Shown here one piece after another: positions 15,095 to 25,174 of a stretch of DNA of 64,000 bases. Made by a program: the position numbers and the translations under genes. The notes beneath the pieces were generated by a model. It was not told the origin of the DNA. It ran no database searches and saw only the letters and a list, made by a program, of their open reading frames with translations. Every line of letters starts with the position of its first letter. Position 1 is the first letter of the stretch. The DNA is from an uncultured Nitrospira sp. (lineage in GTDB: Bacteria > Nitrospirota > Nitrospiria > Nitrospirales > Nitrospiraceae), in contig CABVSR010000008.1 of NCBI GenBank assembly GCA_902500995.1, forward strand, positions 1 to 64,000, in the 5' to 3' direction.

Positions 15095-16771
15095 CTATGC
15101 CGAACGCGCCATGGGAAGAGCCCGGGATCCGCCGCGGCGAACCGTTCCTCGCGCGTCGTGGAATGCGCGGAACCTGGCCGCCACCGCATGTACTCGCTTC
15201 TGCCAGCGCCGGTAGGTGGCAAGCCGGGATTGCGCCAGAGCCGTCAGTTCGCTGCCCTCATCATTGTGCGTATCCCGCACCATGGCCACCGCCAGAGAAG
15301 CGGTCGCCGGGCTTTGCATGCTGAGCGCAACAATCTTTTGCCGTTCCGCCGCTTCCTGTCGCTGCATCTGTTGCAAGGCGGTGACGGGCAACGGGCGTCT
15401 GGTCGTGAGACGGACGAGTTCTTCAGCCTTGGCGATCAGCTGCCTCGCCAGGGGCGTCAGGCGTTCCAGCACCGCCAGCGCATCGGCTCGATCAGGAGAT
15501 GGATCGGGATGAGCAGGAACCTGGCTGGGACGGCCGCTGAACTCTTCGAACCAGAATCGTCGCCAGAAACGCCCGTACCACTCGACCAGAGGGTCTTCCC
15601 GCCCGGCACATAGTTCCGTGCTCCCCAAACCGTCCTCGTCGGCACGAGAGCGATAGATGCGCGCTCCGGTAATCGATTGGGGGAAGGCGGCTCCAGTGAG
15701 CGCGTGCAAACACAAGGCCGCCATCTGATCCGGGACGAGGCGGTCTTTGCAGGCATGATGAAAACAGACCTGATCGAATCCGCAGGGCGCGCATCCGAGA
15801 TCGGGCTGCACCATCCAATGGCCCGGTCCATAGGGCCCGGTCTCCCGGAAATCCACATGGCCGACCGAGAGGTCAACCACCGGCGTGCCGACACCAACTG
15901 CAAGATGCATGGGGCCGGTATCGTTGGTCACAAGCAGCCGGCAGCACGACAGCAGGGCGGCGAGTTGCGGTAACGAGGTCTTCCCCACCGCATCGCAGAG
16001 CGGAGCAGTCCCTCCCGCCTGGCGGAATGAGGTTTGAGCGAGTTGAATGGCTTTGCGTTCTTCGGGGGTGCCGATGAACAGGTACCCGACCGGTGCCTGC
16101 CGGCTGAGGGACGCCAACGTCTGCCCGAACAATTCAGGGCGCCAGGCTTTCATGGGATCGCTGGCACCCACCTGCACCGCGACCCAAGACATCGGTTGTT
16201 TGCCGCACGACGCGAGAAAATCATGCGCCCATTGAGCGGTGTCGGCGGGAATGTTCAGCGAGAGCGGCGCAAACGGTCCCGTGCCACTGCCACCCAACGC
16301 ATAGATATCCACGAGATTGAAATGGTTGAAACGACGTTCATGATGCACATCCGTCAGATAAGCCATCCAAGGATTATGAATGGTCACATCTCCGTCTTTC
16401 GGGGCTGCGATGCCGCGAATTTCTTTCGCGCCGACGTATGAGGTCAGCAGTCCGCTCCGCCGGTTGAAGGTCAGGTTCACGACACGGTCATAACGGGCCT
16501 CGACCAGAGGCTCGGCCCACCGCGTCATCTCCTGATAGAGGGTCACCACATCCTTGGTTTGCGCCCGACTCTCGTCCACCAGACGATGAAAGTCGTATCC
16601 GACAATGTGCCGAAGGTGCGGCAACAGCTTCGCGACCGGGGCGAACCGTTGGTCCACGACCAGGTCGACTTCCGCTCCCGACGATTCGTGCTGGAGGCGC
16701 TGAAGCAGCGTGCCCATTTGCACGAGATCGCCCATTCTGGTGATATTGATCAAAAGGATGCGTGTGCTCAT
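15095..16771 (-). CDS. Glycosyltransferase family 9 (heptosyltransferase-like) with a C-terminal extension
   Basis: 558 residues. The first about 360 residues follow the GT9 GT-B fold: ILLINITRMGDLVQMGTLL at the N-terminus and the donor-site region VTNDTGPMHLAVGVGTP in the C-terminal half. GT9 enzymes transfer heptose-type sugars from nucleotide donors. The remaining about 190 residues are helical and Arg/Gln-rich and are not part of the usual domain. The start overlaps the upstream CgeB-like gene as ATGA. It is the distal gene of the sugar island, so its acceptor could be a flagellar or surface glycan. Confidence 0.85.
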   Translation of the reverse strand: MSTRILLINITRMGDLVQMGTLLQRLQHESSGAEVDLVVDQRFAPVAKLLPHLRHIVGYDFHRLVDESRAQTKDVVTLYQEMTRWAEPLVEARYDRVVNLTFNRRSGLLTSYVGAKEIRGIAAPKDGDVTIHNPWMAYLTDVHHERRFNHFNLVDIYALGGSGTGPFAPLSLNIPADTAQWAHDFLASCGKQPMSWVAVQVGASDPMKAWRPELFGQTLASLSRQAPVGYLFIGTPEERKAIQLAQTSFRQAGGTAPLCDAVGKTSLPQLAALLSCCRLLVTNDTGPMHLAVGVGTPVVDLSVGHVDFRETGPYGPGHWMVQPDLGCAPCGFDQVCFHHACKDRLVPDQMAALCLHALTGAAFPQSITGARIYRSRADEDGLGSTELCAGREDPLVEWYGRFWRRFWFEEFSGRPSQVPAHPDPSPDRADALAVLERLTPLARQLIAKAEELVRLTTRRPLPVTALQQMQRQEAAERQKIVALSMQSPATASLAVAMVRDTHNDEGSELTALAQSRLATYRRWQKRVHAVAARFRAFHDARGTVRRGGSRALPMARSA

Positions 16772-18585
16772 AACAGGTCGCGTGTCTCGCTCCGATATTC
16801 ATCCAGCATCAGCACCATCAATTCTTCACGCTTGAGCGCGGCGGTGGGACCTTTGCTGCGAATCCTGGCCGCCACGTCTTTGAGTTCGATGCGCTGGCCG
16901 TTCGGGCAATCCTTCAGCAGCGCTTCCAGCGGACGATCATCGGCGCAACGCTTCAGTAGGGCCTCCTGCTGGCGCTCCCCTCGCAGCACGGAGCCCACGC
17001 GATCCGGCTGAGACAGCCCGATCTGTCCCAGCAACTCTCGCATCCGATGCACGTAGGTATGCTCGCTCAACACACGCGCGCGGGCGGCATCGGCCATGGC
17101 CTGGCGTGCCGGAGGATCATTCAGCCATCGTTCAATCAATCCCGGAACGTCGCCAAACTCCTTGAACGAGACCATCTCCTGTTCGGTGAAAAACCTGGGC
17201 AACTGTGAGCGATGGTCCACCAGCTGGAAGGCCCCGCAGGCGGCCAATTCAAACGTACGCGGATTCACGAAGTCGGCGTCCGGATCCAAACCGGCGCCAG
17301 TCGTGGAATGCAGGTTCAGATTGATCGCCGTAGCGTTAAACACCTTCATGCAGGTGGCCGTGTCGATCCGGGCTCCGTCCAGTTGCAGCACCGAGCGGAG
17401 ATCGTCCGCGCCGTCCCATTCGTTCCCCCAGAGCTTGAACGACCAGGGCCGGCGGAGCAGAGACGGAAACAGCCGCCGGCGATTGGCATACCCTGCGCCG
17501 ACGAACGACACGTCGGCGCCGTACAGACGGCGGTCGTCTTCCGACAGGGCCAAGGGACGGTGCAGCTCCGGATCGGCGGCCATAGGCAGGTAACTGACCT
17601 GCCGCGCACCCGCCTGCCGGAACGCATCCATGCACGCCCCCTGCTGAAACACGAACCAGAATTCGTATCCCGGCGCGAGTTGCTGCCAATAGGTCAAATG
17701 CCGGTAGTTCTCCACGAACCACATCGCGGTGAGAAATTTCTTTTTTCGCAGATGTTCGAGAACCGGCAAGGTCAGGGGAGCCTGCGCCATCGAGAGCACG
17801 AGGTCGGGAGGCGACTCCGCGAGCGTGGCCAGAGTCCACTGGCTCAGCACATCGGCCATCCGGCCCTGCACCAACTGCCGGTTGCGCCCGTCCTGGAGCC
17901 GTCCCATCACCTCATAACTCGCCGCATGCACGCTGTGATCAATCCACTGGACCTTGTGGCCCAGTGTTTCCAAGGCTCGCTTCACGTATCCGGCGATCGG
18001 AAGCGAACCCCCGTAAATCGGTCCCACCAGCGCAATCGTCAACTGGCCGCCGGCCTGGCGGGAAATCTCTCGCCGCAATCCTTCTTCAAAGGCGCGATGG
18101 AACTCTGCATCCGGCTGCGCGGCCGGCGCGTACGTCAGGCAACGTATCGGGCGGCCTGCCTGGGTCAATCGCCCGGCAATCTCGGATGGCGATCCGGCCA
18201 GCCACAGCACCGATTCACTCCAGGACTCAAGGGCCCGCGCCTCCAGCGCATCGTGAAACTCGTCGAGGCTGGGGATCAGTACGGCCAGAGAGACCTCAGG
18301 CGGTAATGTGTTTCGAAGCGCCTCGACATGGTAGAGCAGACCGATCCCTGCTACGACGACCGTTTCTCCCGGTTGGCACGTTGCTGCATGCGTGGCAGCC
18401 CAGGTTTGAGCTTCGCGGAGGGGATCGTACGCGCTATGAATCCAGCGGCCGGCACGCCGCGCCGATGGCACATGGTTCCGCGCCGGTTCGATCGCCAGCA
18501 CGCCGCCAGCTGCGGACTTGACCGCCGCCGCAAAGTCCCGATCACGTGCCGCCAGGAGGTCGAGATTGTGATGAAGATGATTCAT
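16768..18585 (-). CDS. CgeB-like GT-B glycosyltransferase
   Basis: 605 residues. The middle and C-terminal parts fit the CgeB/DUF3880 glycosyltransferase group: LVGPIYGGSLPIAGYVKRALE, then VGAGYANRRRLFPSLL, and NPRTFELAACGAFQLVDHR near the donor-binding end. The N-terminal about 170 residues (GETVVVAGIGLLYHVEALR) resemble the 6-hydroxymethylpterin-kinase-like domain found in flagellin-modifying proteins of the Maf/DUF115 type, though only in general shape. Start and stop form ATGA overlaps with both neighbours, so translation is probably coupled. Donor and acceptor are unknown. Confidence 0.82.
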   Translation of the reverse strand: MNHLHHNLDLLAARDRDFAAAVKSAAGGVLAIEPARNHVPSARRAGRWIHSAYDPLREAQTWAATHAATCQPGETVVVAGIGLLYHVEALRNTLPPEVSLAVLIPSLDEFHDALEARALESWSESVLWLAGSPSEIAGRLTQAGRPIRCLTYAPAAQPDAEFHRAFEEGLRREISRQAGGQLTIALVGPIYGGSLPIAGYVKRALETLGHKVQWIDHSVHAASYEVMGRLQDGRNRQLVQGRMADVLSQWTLATLAESPPDLVLSMAQAPLTLPVLEHLRKKKFLTAMWFVENYRHLTYWQQLAPGYEFWFVFQQGACMDAFRQAGARQVSYLPMAADPELHRPLALSEDDRRLYGADVSFVGAGYANRRRLFPSLLRRPWSFKLWGNEWDGADDLRSVLQLDGARIDTATCMKVFNATAINLNLHSTTGAGLDPDADFVNPRTFELAACGAFQLVDHRSQLPRFFTEQEMVSFKEFGDVPGLIERWLNDPPARQAMADAARARVLSEHTYVHRMRELLGQIGLSQPDRVGSVLRGERQQEALLKRCADDRPLEALLKDCPNGQRIELKDVAARIRSKGPTAALKREELMVLMLDEYRSETRDLL

Positions 18586-19775
18586 GCCGCCATCGATTCA
18601 CAAAGGTCCGGTGCACAAGTTCGCCAGATTCCGGCACGCGAGTGTTCGATCGCCTCGCGGCCGGAGCCGTCGTCAAAAAAGACTCCCCATCGATCCATAC
18701 GGCTCCTCCATAACGTCCAATCCTCCGCGTTCCGATGCCGGCCGTCGCACATCACCTCGATGCTCTCCTTGATCGGCCAGCTGCCGGGCTGTGTATGCGC
18801 CGCATGCTGAAAGACCCAATGACCGTCGCCATAGGGACCGGTTTCGTGGATACGGGCGCGTGAAAAATACCATCCCATCGCCCTGGTCCCGACCAGCGTG
18901 CCCAAATGAAGCGGGCCGGTATCGGCTCCGACGACCCAGTGACAGGTGTGCAGCACGCGCATCAACTGGGACAGGGTCGTGCGCCCCGCCGCGTTCCAGA
19001 TACGACCGTGGAGTAGCGCGGGAAGCGATTCGAGGATTGCCTGCGCCGTCTCGCGCTCCGTGCCGCTTCCGATCAGGACGATGTGCCCGTCATCCGTCTC
19101 GGTCAGGAGTTCACGAATCCATTGGCTCCATACGGCGGGGCCCACACAACGATCCGCCTCCCCTGCACCGATGGCCAAGGCCACCCAGCGCCCCGGGCGC
19201 GCACCGATCTCGGCAAGGTCTCCCGGAAGATCGACGGCCGGCGGCACCAGCAACGGCGCCTCCCCTCGCGGCCGCACGCCGCACATGCCGCACCAGACAT
19301 CCGCGAGGTGCACGCGATTGGCTCCCCGTTCCCTGGCGACCTGCCGGAGATGTTGCGCCCAGGGACGAATCCGCGCCTCGCTGTGCTCCTGATCCTGTGC
19401 GGAGGAGAAACGGCCTGAAAACAGCTGCGTCATCAATTGGCTTCGCACGTGCTGATTCAGCGGATACACCCGTTCATAAGTGGTGTCACCCAGCGACGCG
19501 ACATAGCGCTGCATGGCGTGCAGTGTGGCAGTCGGATTCTCCTGCCACCGCTCGGCCCACGCGCGCCATTGTTCTCCGTCCCAGGGAATCACGCGGCCGA
19601 TCCGCCGATCTCCGGCCAGCACCGCCGTCAAGGGTGCCGCACAGAGCACATCCAAGGTTCGCCCCTGAGCGGTCTCCAACAACGCTTCAATGGCGGGAAG
19701 CGATTGCACCAGATCGCCCAATCGGGCCAGCTGAATCACCAGATCGCGGTGCTCCGCTGAAGGCTCATGCGGCAT
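18582..19775 (-). CDS. Glycosyltransferase family 9 (heptosyltransferase-like)
   Basis: 397 residues from ATG 19775 (MPHEPSAEH). GT9 features: LVIQLARLGDLVQSLPAIEALL at the N-terminus, WVALAIGAGE in the centre, and VVGADTGPLHLGTLVGT in the donor-binding half. It overlaps the end of the giant glycosyltransferase gene by 11 bp and the CgeB-like gene by ATGA. It is the second GT9 in the island; the two differ clearly and are not a recent duplication. In-frame codons continue upstream to 19796 without a better start. Confidence 0.87.
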   Translation of the reverse strand: MPHEPSAEHRDLVIQLARLGDLVQSLPAIEALLETAQGRTLDVLCAAPLTAVLAGDRRIGRVIPWDGEQWRAWAERWQENPTATLHAMQRYVASLGDTTYERVYPLNQHVRSQLMTQLFSGRFSSAQDQEHSEARIRPWAQHLRQVARERGANRVHLADVWCGMCGVRPRGEAPLLVPPAVDLPGDLAEIGARPGRWVALAIGAGEADRCVGPAVWSQWIRELLTETDDGHIVLIGSGTERETAQAILESLPALLHGRIWNAAGRTTLSQLMRVLHTCHWVVGADTGPLHLGTLVGTRAMGWYFSRARIHETGPYGDGHWVFQHAAHTQPGSWPIKESIEVMCDGRHRNAEDWTLWRSRMDRWGVFFDDGSGREAIEHSRAGIWRTCAPDLCESMAA

Positions 19776-22700
19776 GGTTCTGTACCACCTGACCAACCGG
19801 GTCAGCCAGCTGCTTCGCTAACTCGTCCAAGCCCTCGAAGGCCGGTGCCAGGACTTGCAAACAGTCATATTCACGACGGGCCTCTACCCGGCGTCCTGCT
19901 CTCAACAGCACTCCGGCCAAAGCAAATCGCATGGCCATATTGCCGGGGTTGCGCGCGATAAACGAAGACAGCTGCGATGCGAGGGCGTCCCAGCGTTGCA
20001 GCAGCGTGCCGCATTTGAGCAACCAGTGCATGCATTCTTCGTCGTCGGGGTGCTGCGCGCAGAGGGCAGTGATTTCCGACCAGGCGCTCTCCGGTCGGTT
20101 GTTGCCGATCGCGGCCATCACCAGGCCCATCGCCGCTTTTCGCTGATCGGCTCCTCCCCGTTTGGCCTCTTCAAAGGCCCGTTCTGCTTCCGCATAGGCC
20201 AGTCGTTGCATCGCGACGATCCCGCGCAGCAGCCATCCTTCTCCATGGGAAGGCTCTTCGTTGAGCAGCGCCGTCAGATGACGGTCGGCGTCGTCAAAGG
20301 CCCCTGTCTCCAACGCATGCTTGGCTAACCCGATCCTGGCATGGGGATCTTCCTCTATGGCCAATATGCGTTTCCAGAATGGAATGGCTAACTGTGGTTG
20401 CGCGATGCCGGTACAGAGCAACGTCCCCCAGCGCAAAATCCAGGCATCGGCCGGCCACTCGTCGACTCTTCCAAGATAGGCGGCGACGGCCTCAATGTCC
20501 TGGCGCAACCCTGCCCGCTGGAGATCCGCCAGCATGGCGCGCTGAGTCTTGGTGTGCGGATCGGCGATCACTTCCAGCCGGTAACCCAGCATGTCGTTTT
20601 CGATGTAGGTGTGGAGCGCATACCCGTCTTCAAAATGCAGGAGGTCTTCGTCCGCCAACCACCAGCAGGCACCCCAGCGCTCATGCAGCCGGCGGCTATT
20701 ATCCTGCTCATGGGTTTTTCGCCCCGGCGTTTTGCTTTCCAGGTGATACAGGACGCTCTTGGGCTGATAGACGATTTTCCACTGCAGTTTGTTGATCTTC
20801 AGACACAGGTCGACGTCTTCGAATCCATTGCGATACCCTTCATCGAATCCCTCCACCTGCTGAAAGACCTGGCGCCGGACCAGCATGCAGGCGGCCGTGA
20901 CACATTGCAGCTCCCGCCGGCGGGACACGGCGGCCGCTTGGGCATTCCCGCCGCGGTAGATATGGTACGGGAGGAACCACTCTCGCGAGAATGCGACACC
21001 GGCATGTTGGATCGTGCCGTCTTCGAACAGCAGCTTGCTGCCTACGACCGCCACGCCCGCATGGGCGCGGACCTCATCGACGAGGGCCGAGAGCCAGCCT
21101 TTGAGCGGCACCGTGTCATTATTGAGGAAGACGAGAAATTCCCCGCGTGCCGCGCGCGCGCCCTGGTTGCAGGCCTTGGCGAATCCCAAGTTCTGCTCGT
21201 TGCGGATGACCTGCACATCGCCGCCCAGACTTTGCAGGAATGTCTCCACGCCATCCGTCGACCCGTTGTCCACCACGACGACTTCGTAGCTTACTCCGTC
21301 GGTCACCTCGGCCAAGGCCTCGAGGCATTGCTTGGTCAGGGCGGCGTTGTTCCACACGGGGATGATGATCGAACAGTCGTAGGCACACCCGGCAGGGGTT
21401 TTCGTGGTGGTCGAACTCTCGAGTGTCGCAAGATTTTTCTTTTGGGCTTCTAAGACGCCCGACAGACGCTCGGCATGAGGACGGTATTTCCGATAAATGA
21501 GGTCCATCGTCCGTCGATAGGTGTCCTTCAAACTGCTGGTCATCGACGATCCATCGATACGCCAGGTGAACTCGGCCGTGGCCTTCTTGATATGGTGAAA
21601 AGGATAGTGAAGCGCCATGCGGATCCAAAGGTCCCAGTCTTCATGAGCAAAGAGGGATTCATCGAAATATCCCGCTTGGTCGAGGCAACTGCGCTCATGC
21701 ATGACTGTCAGCACAGGCAGGTAATTGCGAATCAACAATTCTCGCGGATCAAAATCACGTGAATGCGGGAGATCTCGTCCGGTGACGACGTAGTGCTCGC
21801 CCTGCCGTCTTTCGTGGATTCTCCAGGCATCTGTATAGGCGATTTTGTGCTCACCGCCCTGCAAGGCCGCGAGCAAGGTCTCCAGGTGATCCGGACAATA
21901 CCGGTCGTCATCGTCGAGGTAGGCGATGTACGTCCCTTTCGCGGCGCGCAGCCCCGTATTGCGTGCTGCGGCCAGACCACGATTCTCTGTATGTTGAATG
22001 GCCACAAGCCGTGCGCCGGCATTGAAGCCGTCGATGACGGAGGTAACATCCTGCCCGCCATCATTGACGACGAGGATCTCGAAGTCTTGGCACGTCTGTG
22101 CAAGCACACTCTGGATTGCTTCCCGAAGACGATCAGGGCGGCTATAGGTCGGCATGATCACGCTGACCAGTGGGCGAACATCGAAGGGAGGCGACGAGAT
22201 CGCTTGTCCCTGTTCATCCGGCGCCTGCCACGCCCACACTTGATAAAAGGGAATGAGTGTTCGCTGGTGACATTCCGCAGAAGTGGGTGCGGGAAGAAAT
22301 CTGAAACTGGGCAACTCAATGCTGACGCGATCGTTGCCAAGACGAACAAACTGATTGCCGATGAAGAGACGCTTGAGGTCGGCTTCCGTCAGCCATTCTT
22401 CAACCGGCTGATTCGGCGGGGCAAGCTTCTTCCACAGATCGAACACTTCCGCCCGCGGCGTGGTCACAATGACATGCCCGCGAGGCTTGACCAAGCGGCG
22501 AATCAGGGCTACGAAGTGTGCCTGATCGGCCTGAGGCACATGCTCGATGACTTCCGAACTGAGCACCACATCAAAAGGGCGGAAATCGGCTTGTTGCAAC
22601 AGCGACTCTGCATGTCCGGCGTGCAAGCGCAAATGAGGATAGAGTGTTCGACCATGTGTCACTACGGCAGCAACTGGTTCGATGCCCGTGCAATCACCAT

Positions 22701-25161
22701 ACGCTGATGCCAGATTCGTCAGCCACCCTCGGCCGCAGCCAAGATCCAAGATCCGGAGACGCGAGGTCTCACCCTTGCGAGCACGCAGTCGGACGATGTG
22801 TTCCAAGTACGCAGCAATCTTGACCCACCGAGCTGTCTCATCATTGTTCGGCTCAGGCCTCGACCATTCGGGATTCTTGATGAACAACTCGGCATAATAC
22901 GCCGCCTCATGAGCGTGCTCATCCATGCCGGCCTTTTCACCATGCATCGGCCTTCCTCCGTGTTCTGTTGGGTGGGAGTTCGAGACGGTCGTCTGTATCC
23001 TGGCGAGTTGCTGAAATTGTTGCAGCATTTCATTCGCAGGATGGAGCGCGCAAACTCGCGCCAGCTTCTCGGCGTGCTCCAGGCTCAGTTGTGATAGACG
23101 ATGTCTCGCAGCACTCTGCACGTCCTTACTGAAGACATCAGGATGATGCATGACCAAGTGAGCCTTCACGAGCTCCTGATTGGCGTGCACCTGAGCGACC
23201 ATGGTGCCGGGACGGTTGCGATACAGAAACAGCGGTTTCGCCAGATGGTGAGAGCGGAACCCCAGCTTGGCTGCGGAGAGCCAAAAGCTCCAATCCTCCG
23301 CACCAAGATACATAGCCGGGGAATATCCGCCGACCGCCTCCCATACCGCGCGCCGGTAGAGAGAACAATAATCGTGCACATTGCTGTGAAGCAGTCGCGC
23401 GATGGTGGAGATATCCTTGCGATGAACATGGGATGTCTCGCCGAAGTTCTGTTCATCCACATAGACCACGGCAATATCCGCTTGATGCTCAAGAATCGAC
23501 ACGGTCTCGTTCAGATAGTCGGGATGCAAGCGATCGTCGGCATCGAGCGGTAGCAGATAGGCCCCTTGAGCGGCTCGGATTCCGGCATTCCTTGCATCCG
23601 CCAATCCCCCGTTCGTTTTACGAATGAGCCTGATGCGATGAGTGGGATAGGTTGCGATCAATTGCGCCGCGACCGCCGCCGTATCGTCAGGACTTCCATC
23701 GTCGACGATGACGCACTCCCAATCGCGATACGACTGGGCGATGACACTTGTCACGGCATCTGCCAGAAAATGTGCCTGCTGATAACAAGGAATGATAATC
23801 GACACCTTGGGAACAATTCGGGACCTCTCACCGCGGGTCTCAGACGTCTGCCACTCTGAGCCGTGCCCTGTGGCCGGCAGAAGCGATGCGTTCGGGCGTC
23901 GCTCCCCGGTCGAGAGAGTCGTCTTCTCAGCCGGCTCGTTCGAAGGGGCGGCATCTAGGCCAGTGCTGAGCAGTAAGTCAGCGAACGTTGGCTCTACTTG
24001 TGTGATCGCTTGATCGCGATCAGAAAATGAAGGGACAACACCCGTGGCTATCCATGAGAGAATCTGCTGGATGCGCTTTTCAGCTGTATGATGGCGGATC
24101 ATTTTTCGAGTCGCGTTCCGGGCCAATTCATACGCGTAACCTTTTTCCCGGAGTACCGATGCGATGTGCTGAGCCAACGTGCTCGGATCATCTTTAGGGA
24201 AGAATACAATGTCTTTCCCCTCTTCGAACAAGGCTCGATTACGAGGACGATCCGTGATATCCCAGGAAATAACCGGTCTGCCCGCCGCCATCGCCTCATA
24301 GACGCGTCCGCCATATCCCTTTTGAAACCCTGGTAAATTGACGATGCACGCCCATTCCCTCAGGCTCTTCATCCATTGGGTAAATTCAGTCAATCGTACG
24401 CGTTGCAGATCGGAGACATATTTCGGTAAGAGCGTCTCTACGGCATCAGGATGGCGCGCTAATAGCTTAGCCGCCGTCAACTGCAACTGATCGAAGAGCT
24501 GCTGGACCGCCGACGGCGAAGAGGCGGGTGAAATCAATATACCTTTCAGGCCGGGATGGTCGAGCCAAGCTTGGCGATGGCCGTATGGTGTACCGTGAAA
24601 CGCCGCCAGGTTACGCACTGGATGCTCGTCCGGAGGATCGATAAATCGTTCCGGAACGAATGCGGGGCACCAGAATGCGGGTATGTTCCTCTTCGCATTG
24701 ATTGGACCTGCATCGACCTCGTCGATCACCACCGCGTGAGTCATATACGCGAGTTGGGATTCGGTTACCGCCGCCCGTTTGGCCGTGATCGGTGAAAAGC
24801 CCTGCTCTTCTTGAGTATATGAGAGTGATTCCATCACGAACCCCACACGAACCGGAGCCAGTGACGCGATCCATTCGAGAAGCTGACGATCATATTCGTA
24901 ATGGACTAACCACACCCAGACAAGGTCGAACTGCTTTCCCCGGCACAATCGCTCAGCGTGCTTCAGCCAGTTGGCGCTCGCGGGTGAAGATGACGGAGGG
25001 ATAGCGGGAATCGTCAGACACTCATACCCATTCGCTTCGAGTCCTTCCCGGATCGCAAAATTCGCCGAATACGTCCACGGTCGGGCGCTGGCCCACGTAG
25101 GGAATTCCAACTGCACAAGAAGCGCTTTCGGCTGGTGTGATCGATTCATGGGATACGCCAT
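19765..25161 (-). CDS. Giant multidomain glycosyltransferase (GT-B, three GT2, methyltransferase, TPR)
   Basis: 1,798 residues from ATG 25161. Domains, approximate residues: GT-B transferase 12-372 (GYGGRVYEAMAAGRPV); GT2-a 452-690 (VSIIIPCYQQ, acidic motif LDADD); class I SAM methyltransferase 800-950 (ILDLGCGRGWL, SSEVIEHV); GT2-b 998-1230 (VSVIMPTYSRPDR, YLDDDD); GT2-c 1262-1510 (CSIIIPVWNN, LNNDT); and TPR-like helices 1600-1790. One polypeptide could thus build and cap a short glycan, with the TPR part binding a protein target. The frame is intact throughout. GTG 25200 and ATG 25149 are alternative starts. Codons in the 5' half look less GC-rich than in the 3' half, suggesting assembly by fusion. 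Confidence 0.9.
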   Translation of the reverse strand: MAYPMNRSHQPKALLVQLEFPTWASARPWTYSANFAIREGLEANGYECLTIPAIPPSSSPASANWLKHAERLCRGKQFDLVWVWLVHYEYDRQLLEWIASLAPVRVGFVMESLSYTQEEQGFSPITAKRAAVTESQLAYMTHAVVIDEVDAGPINAKRNIPAFWCPAFVPERFIDPPDEHPVRNLAAFHGTPYGHRQAWLDHPGLKGILISPASSPSAVQQLFDQLQLTAAKLLARHPDAVETLLPKYVSDLQRVRLTEFTQWMKSLREWACIVNLPGFQKGYGGRVYEAMAAGRPVISWDITDRPRNRALFEEGKDIVFFPKDDPSTLAQHIASVLREKGYAYELARNATRKMIRHHTAEKRIQQILSWIATGVVPSFSDRDQAITQVEPTFADLLLSTGLDAAPSNEPAEKTTLSTGERRPNASLLPATGHGSEWQTSETRGERSRIVPKVSIIIPCYQQAHFLADAVTSVIAQSYRDWECVIVDDGSPDDTAAVAAQLIATYPTHRIRLIRKTNGGLADARNAGIRAAQGAYLLPLDADDRLHPDYLNETVSILEHQADIAVVYVDEQNFGETSHVHRKDISTIARLLHSNVHDYCSLYRRAVWEAVGGYSPAMYLGAEDWSFWLSAAKLGFRSHHLAKPLFLYRNRPGTMVAQVHANQELVKAHLVMHHPDVFSKDVQSAARHRLSQLSLEHAEKLARVCALHPANEMLQQFQQLARIQTTVSNSHPTEHGGRPMHGEKAGMDEHAHEAAYYAELFIKNPEWSRPEPNNDETARWVKIAAYLEHIVRLRARKGETSRLRILDLGCGRGWLTNLASAYGDCTGIEPVAAVVTHGRTLYPHLRLHAGHAESLLQQADFRPFDVVLSSEVIEHVPQADQAHFVALIRRLVKPRGHVIVTTPRAEVFDLWKKLAPPNQPVEEWLTEADLKRLFIGNQFVRLGNDRVSIELPSFRFLPAPTSAECHQRTLIPFYQVWAWQAPDEQGQAISSPPFDVRPLVSVIMPTYSRPDRLREAIQSVLAQTCQDFEILVVNDGGQDVTSVIDGFNAGARLVAIQHTENRGLAAARNTGLRAAKGTYIAYLDDDDRYCPDHLETLLAALQGGEHKIAYTDAWRIHERRQGEHYVVTGRDLPHSRDFDPRELLIRNYLPVLTVMHERSCLDQAGYFDESLFAHEDWDLWIRMALHYPFHHIKKATAEFTWRIDGSSMTSSLKDTYRRTMDLIYRKYRPHAERLSGVLEAQKKNLATLESSTTTKTPAGCAYDCSIIIPVWNNAALTKQCLEALAEVTDGVSYEVVVVDNGSTDGVETFLQSLGGDVQVIRNEQNLGFAKACNQGARAARGEFLVFLNNDTVPLKGWLSALVDEVRAHAGVAVVGSKLLFEDGTIQHAGVAFSREWFLPYHIYRGGNAQAAAVSRRRELQCVTAACMLVRRQVFQQVEGFDEGYRNGFEDVDLCLKINKLQWKIVYQPKSVLYHLESKTPGRKTHEQDNSRRLHERWGACWWLADEDLLHFEDGYALHTYIENDMLGYRLEVIADPHTKTQRAMLADLQRAGLRQDIEAVAAYLGRVDEWPADAWILRWGTLLCTGIAQPQLAIPFWKRILAIEEDPHARIGLAKHALETGAFDDADRHLTALLNEEPSHGEGWLLRGIVAMQRLAYAEAERAFEEAKRGGADQRKAAMGLVMAAIGNNRPESAWSEITALCAQHPDDEECMHWLLKCGTLLQRWDALASQLSSFIARNPGNMAMRFALAGVLLRAGRRVEARREYDCLQVLAPAFEGLDELAKQLADPVGQVVQNHAA

Positions 25162-25174
25162 CTCCTTTCCCCGA

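Noticed and set aside
17212-18306. 364-codon plus-strand open frame opposite the CgeB-like gene
   Set aside because: Antisense to a recognised glycosyltransferase, no ribosome site and no recognisable domain.
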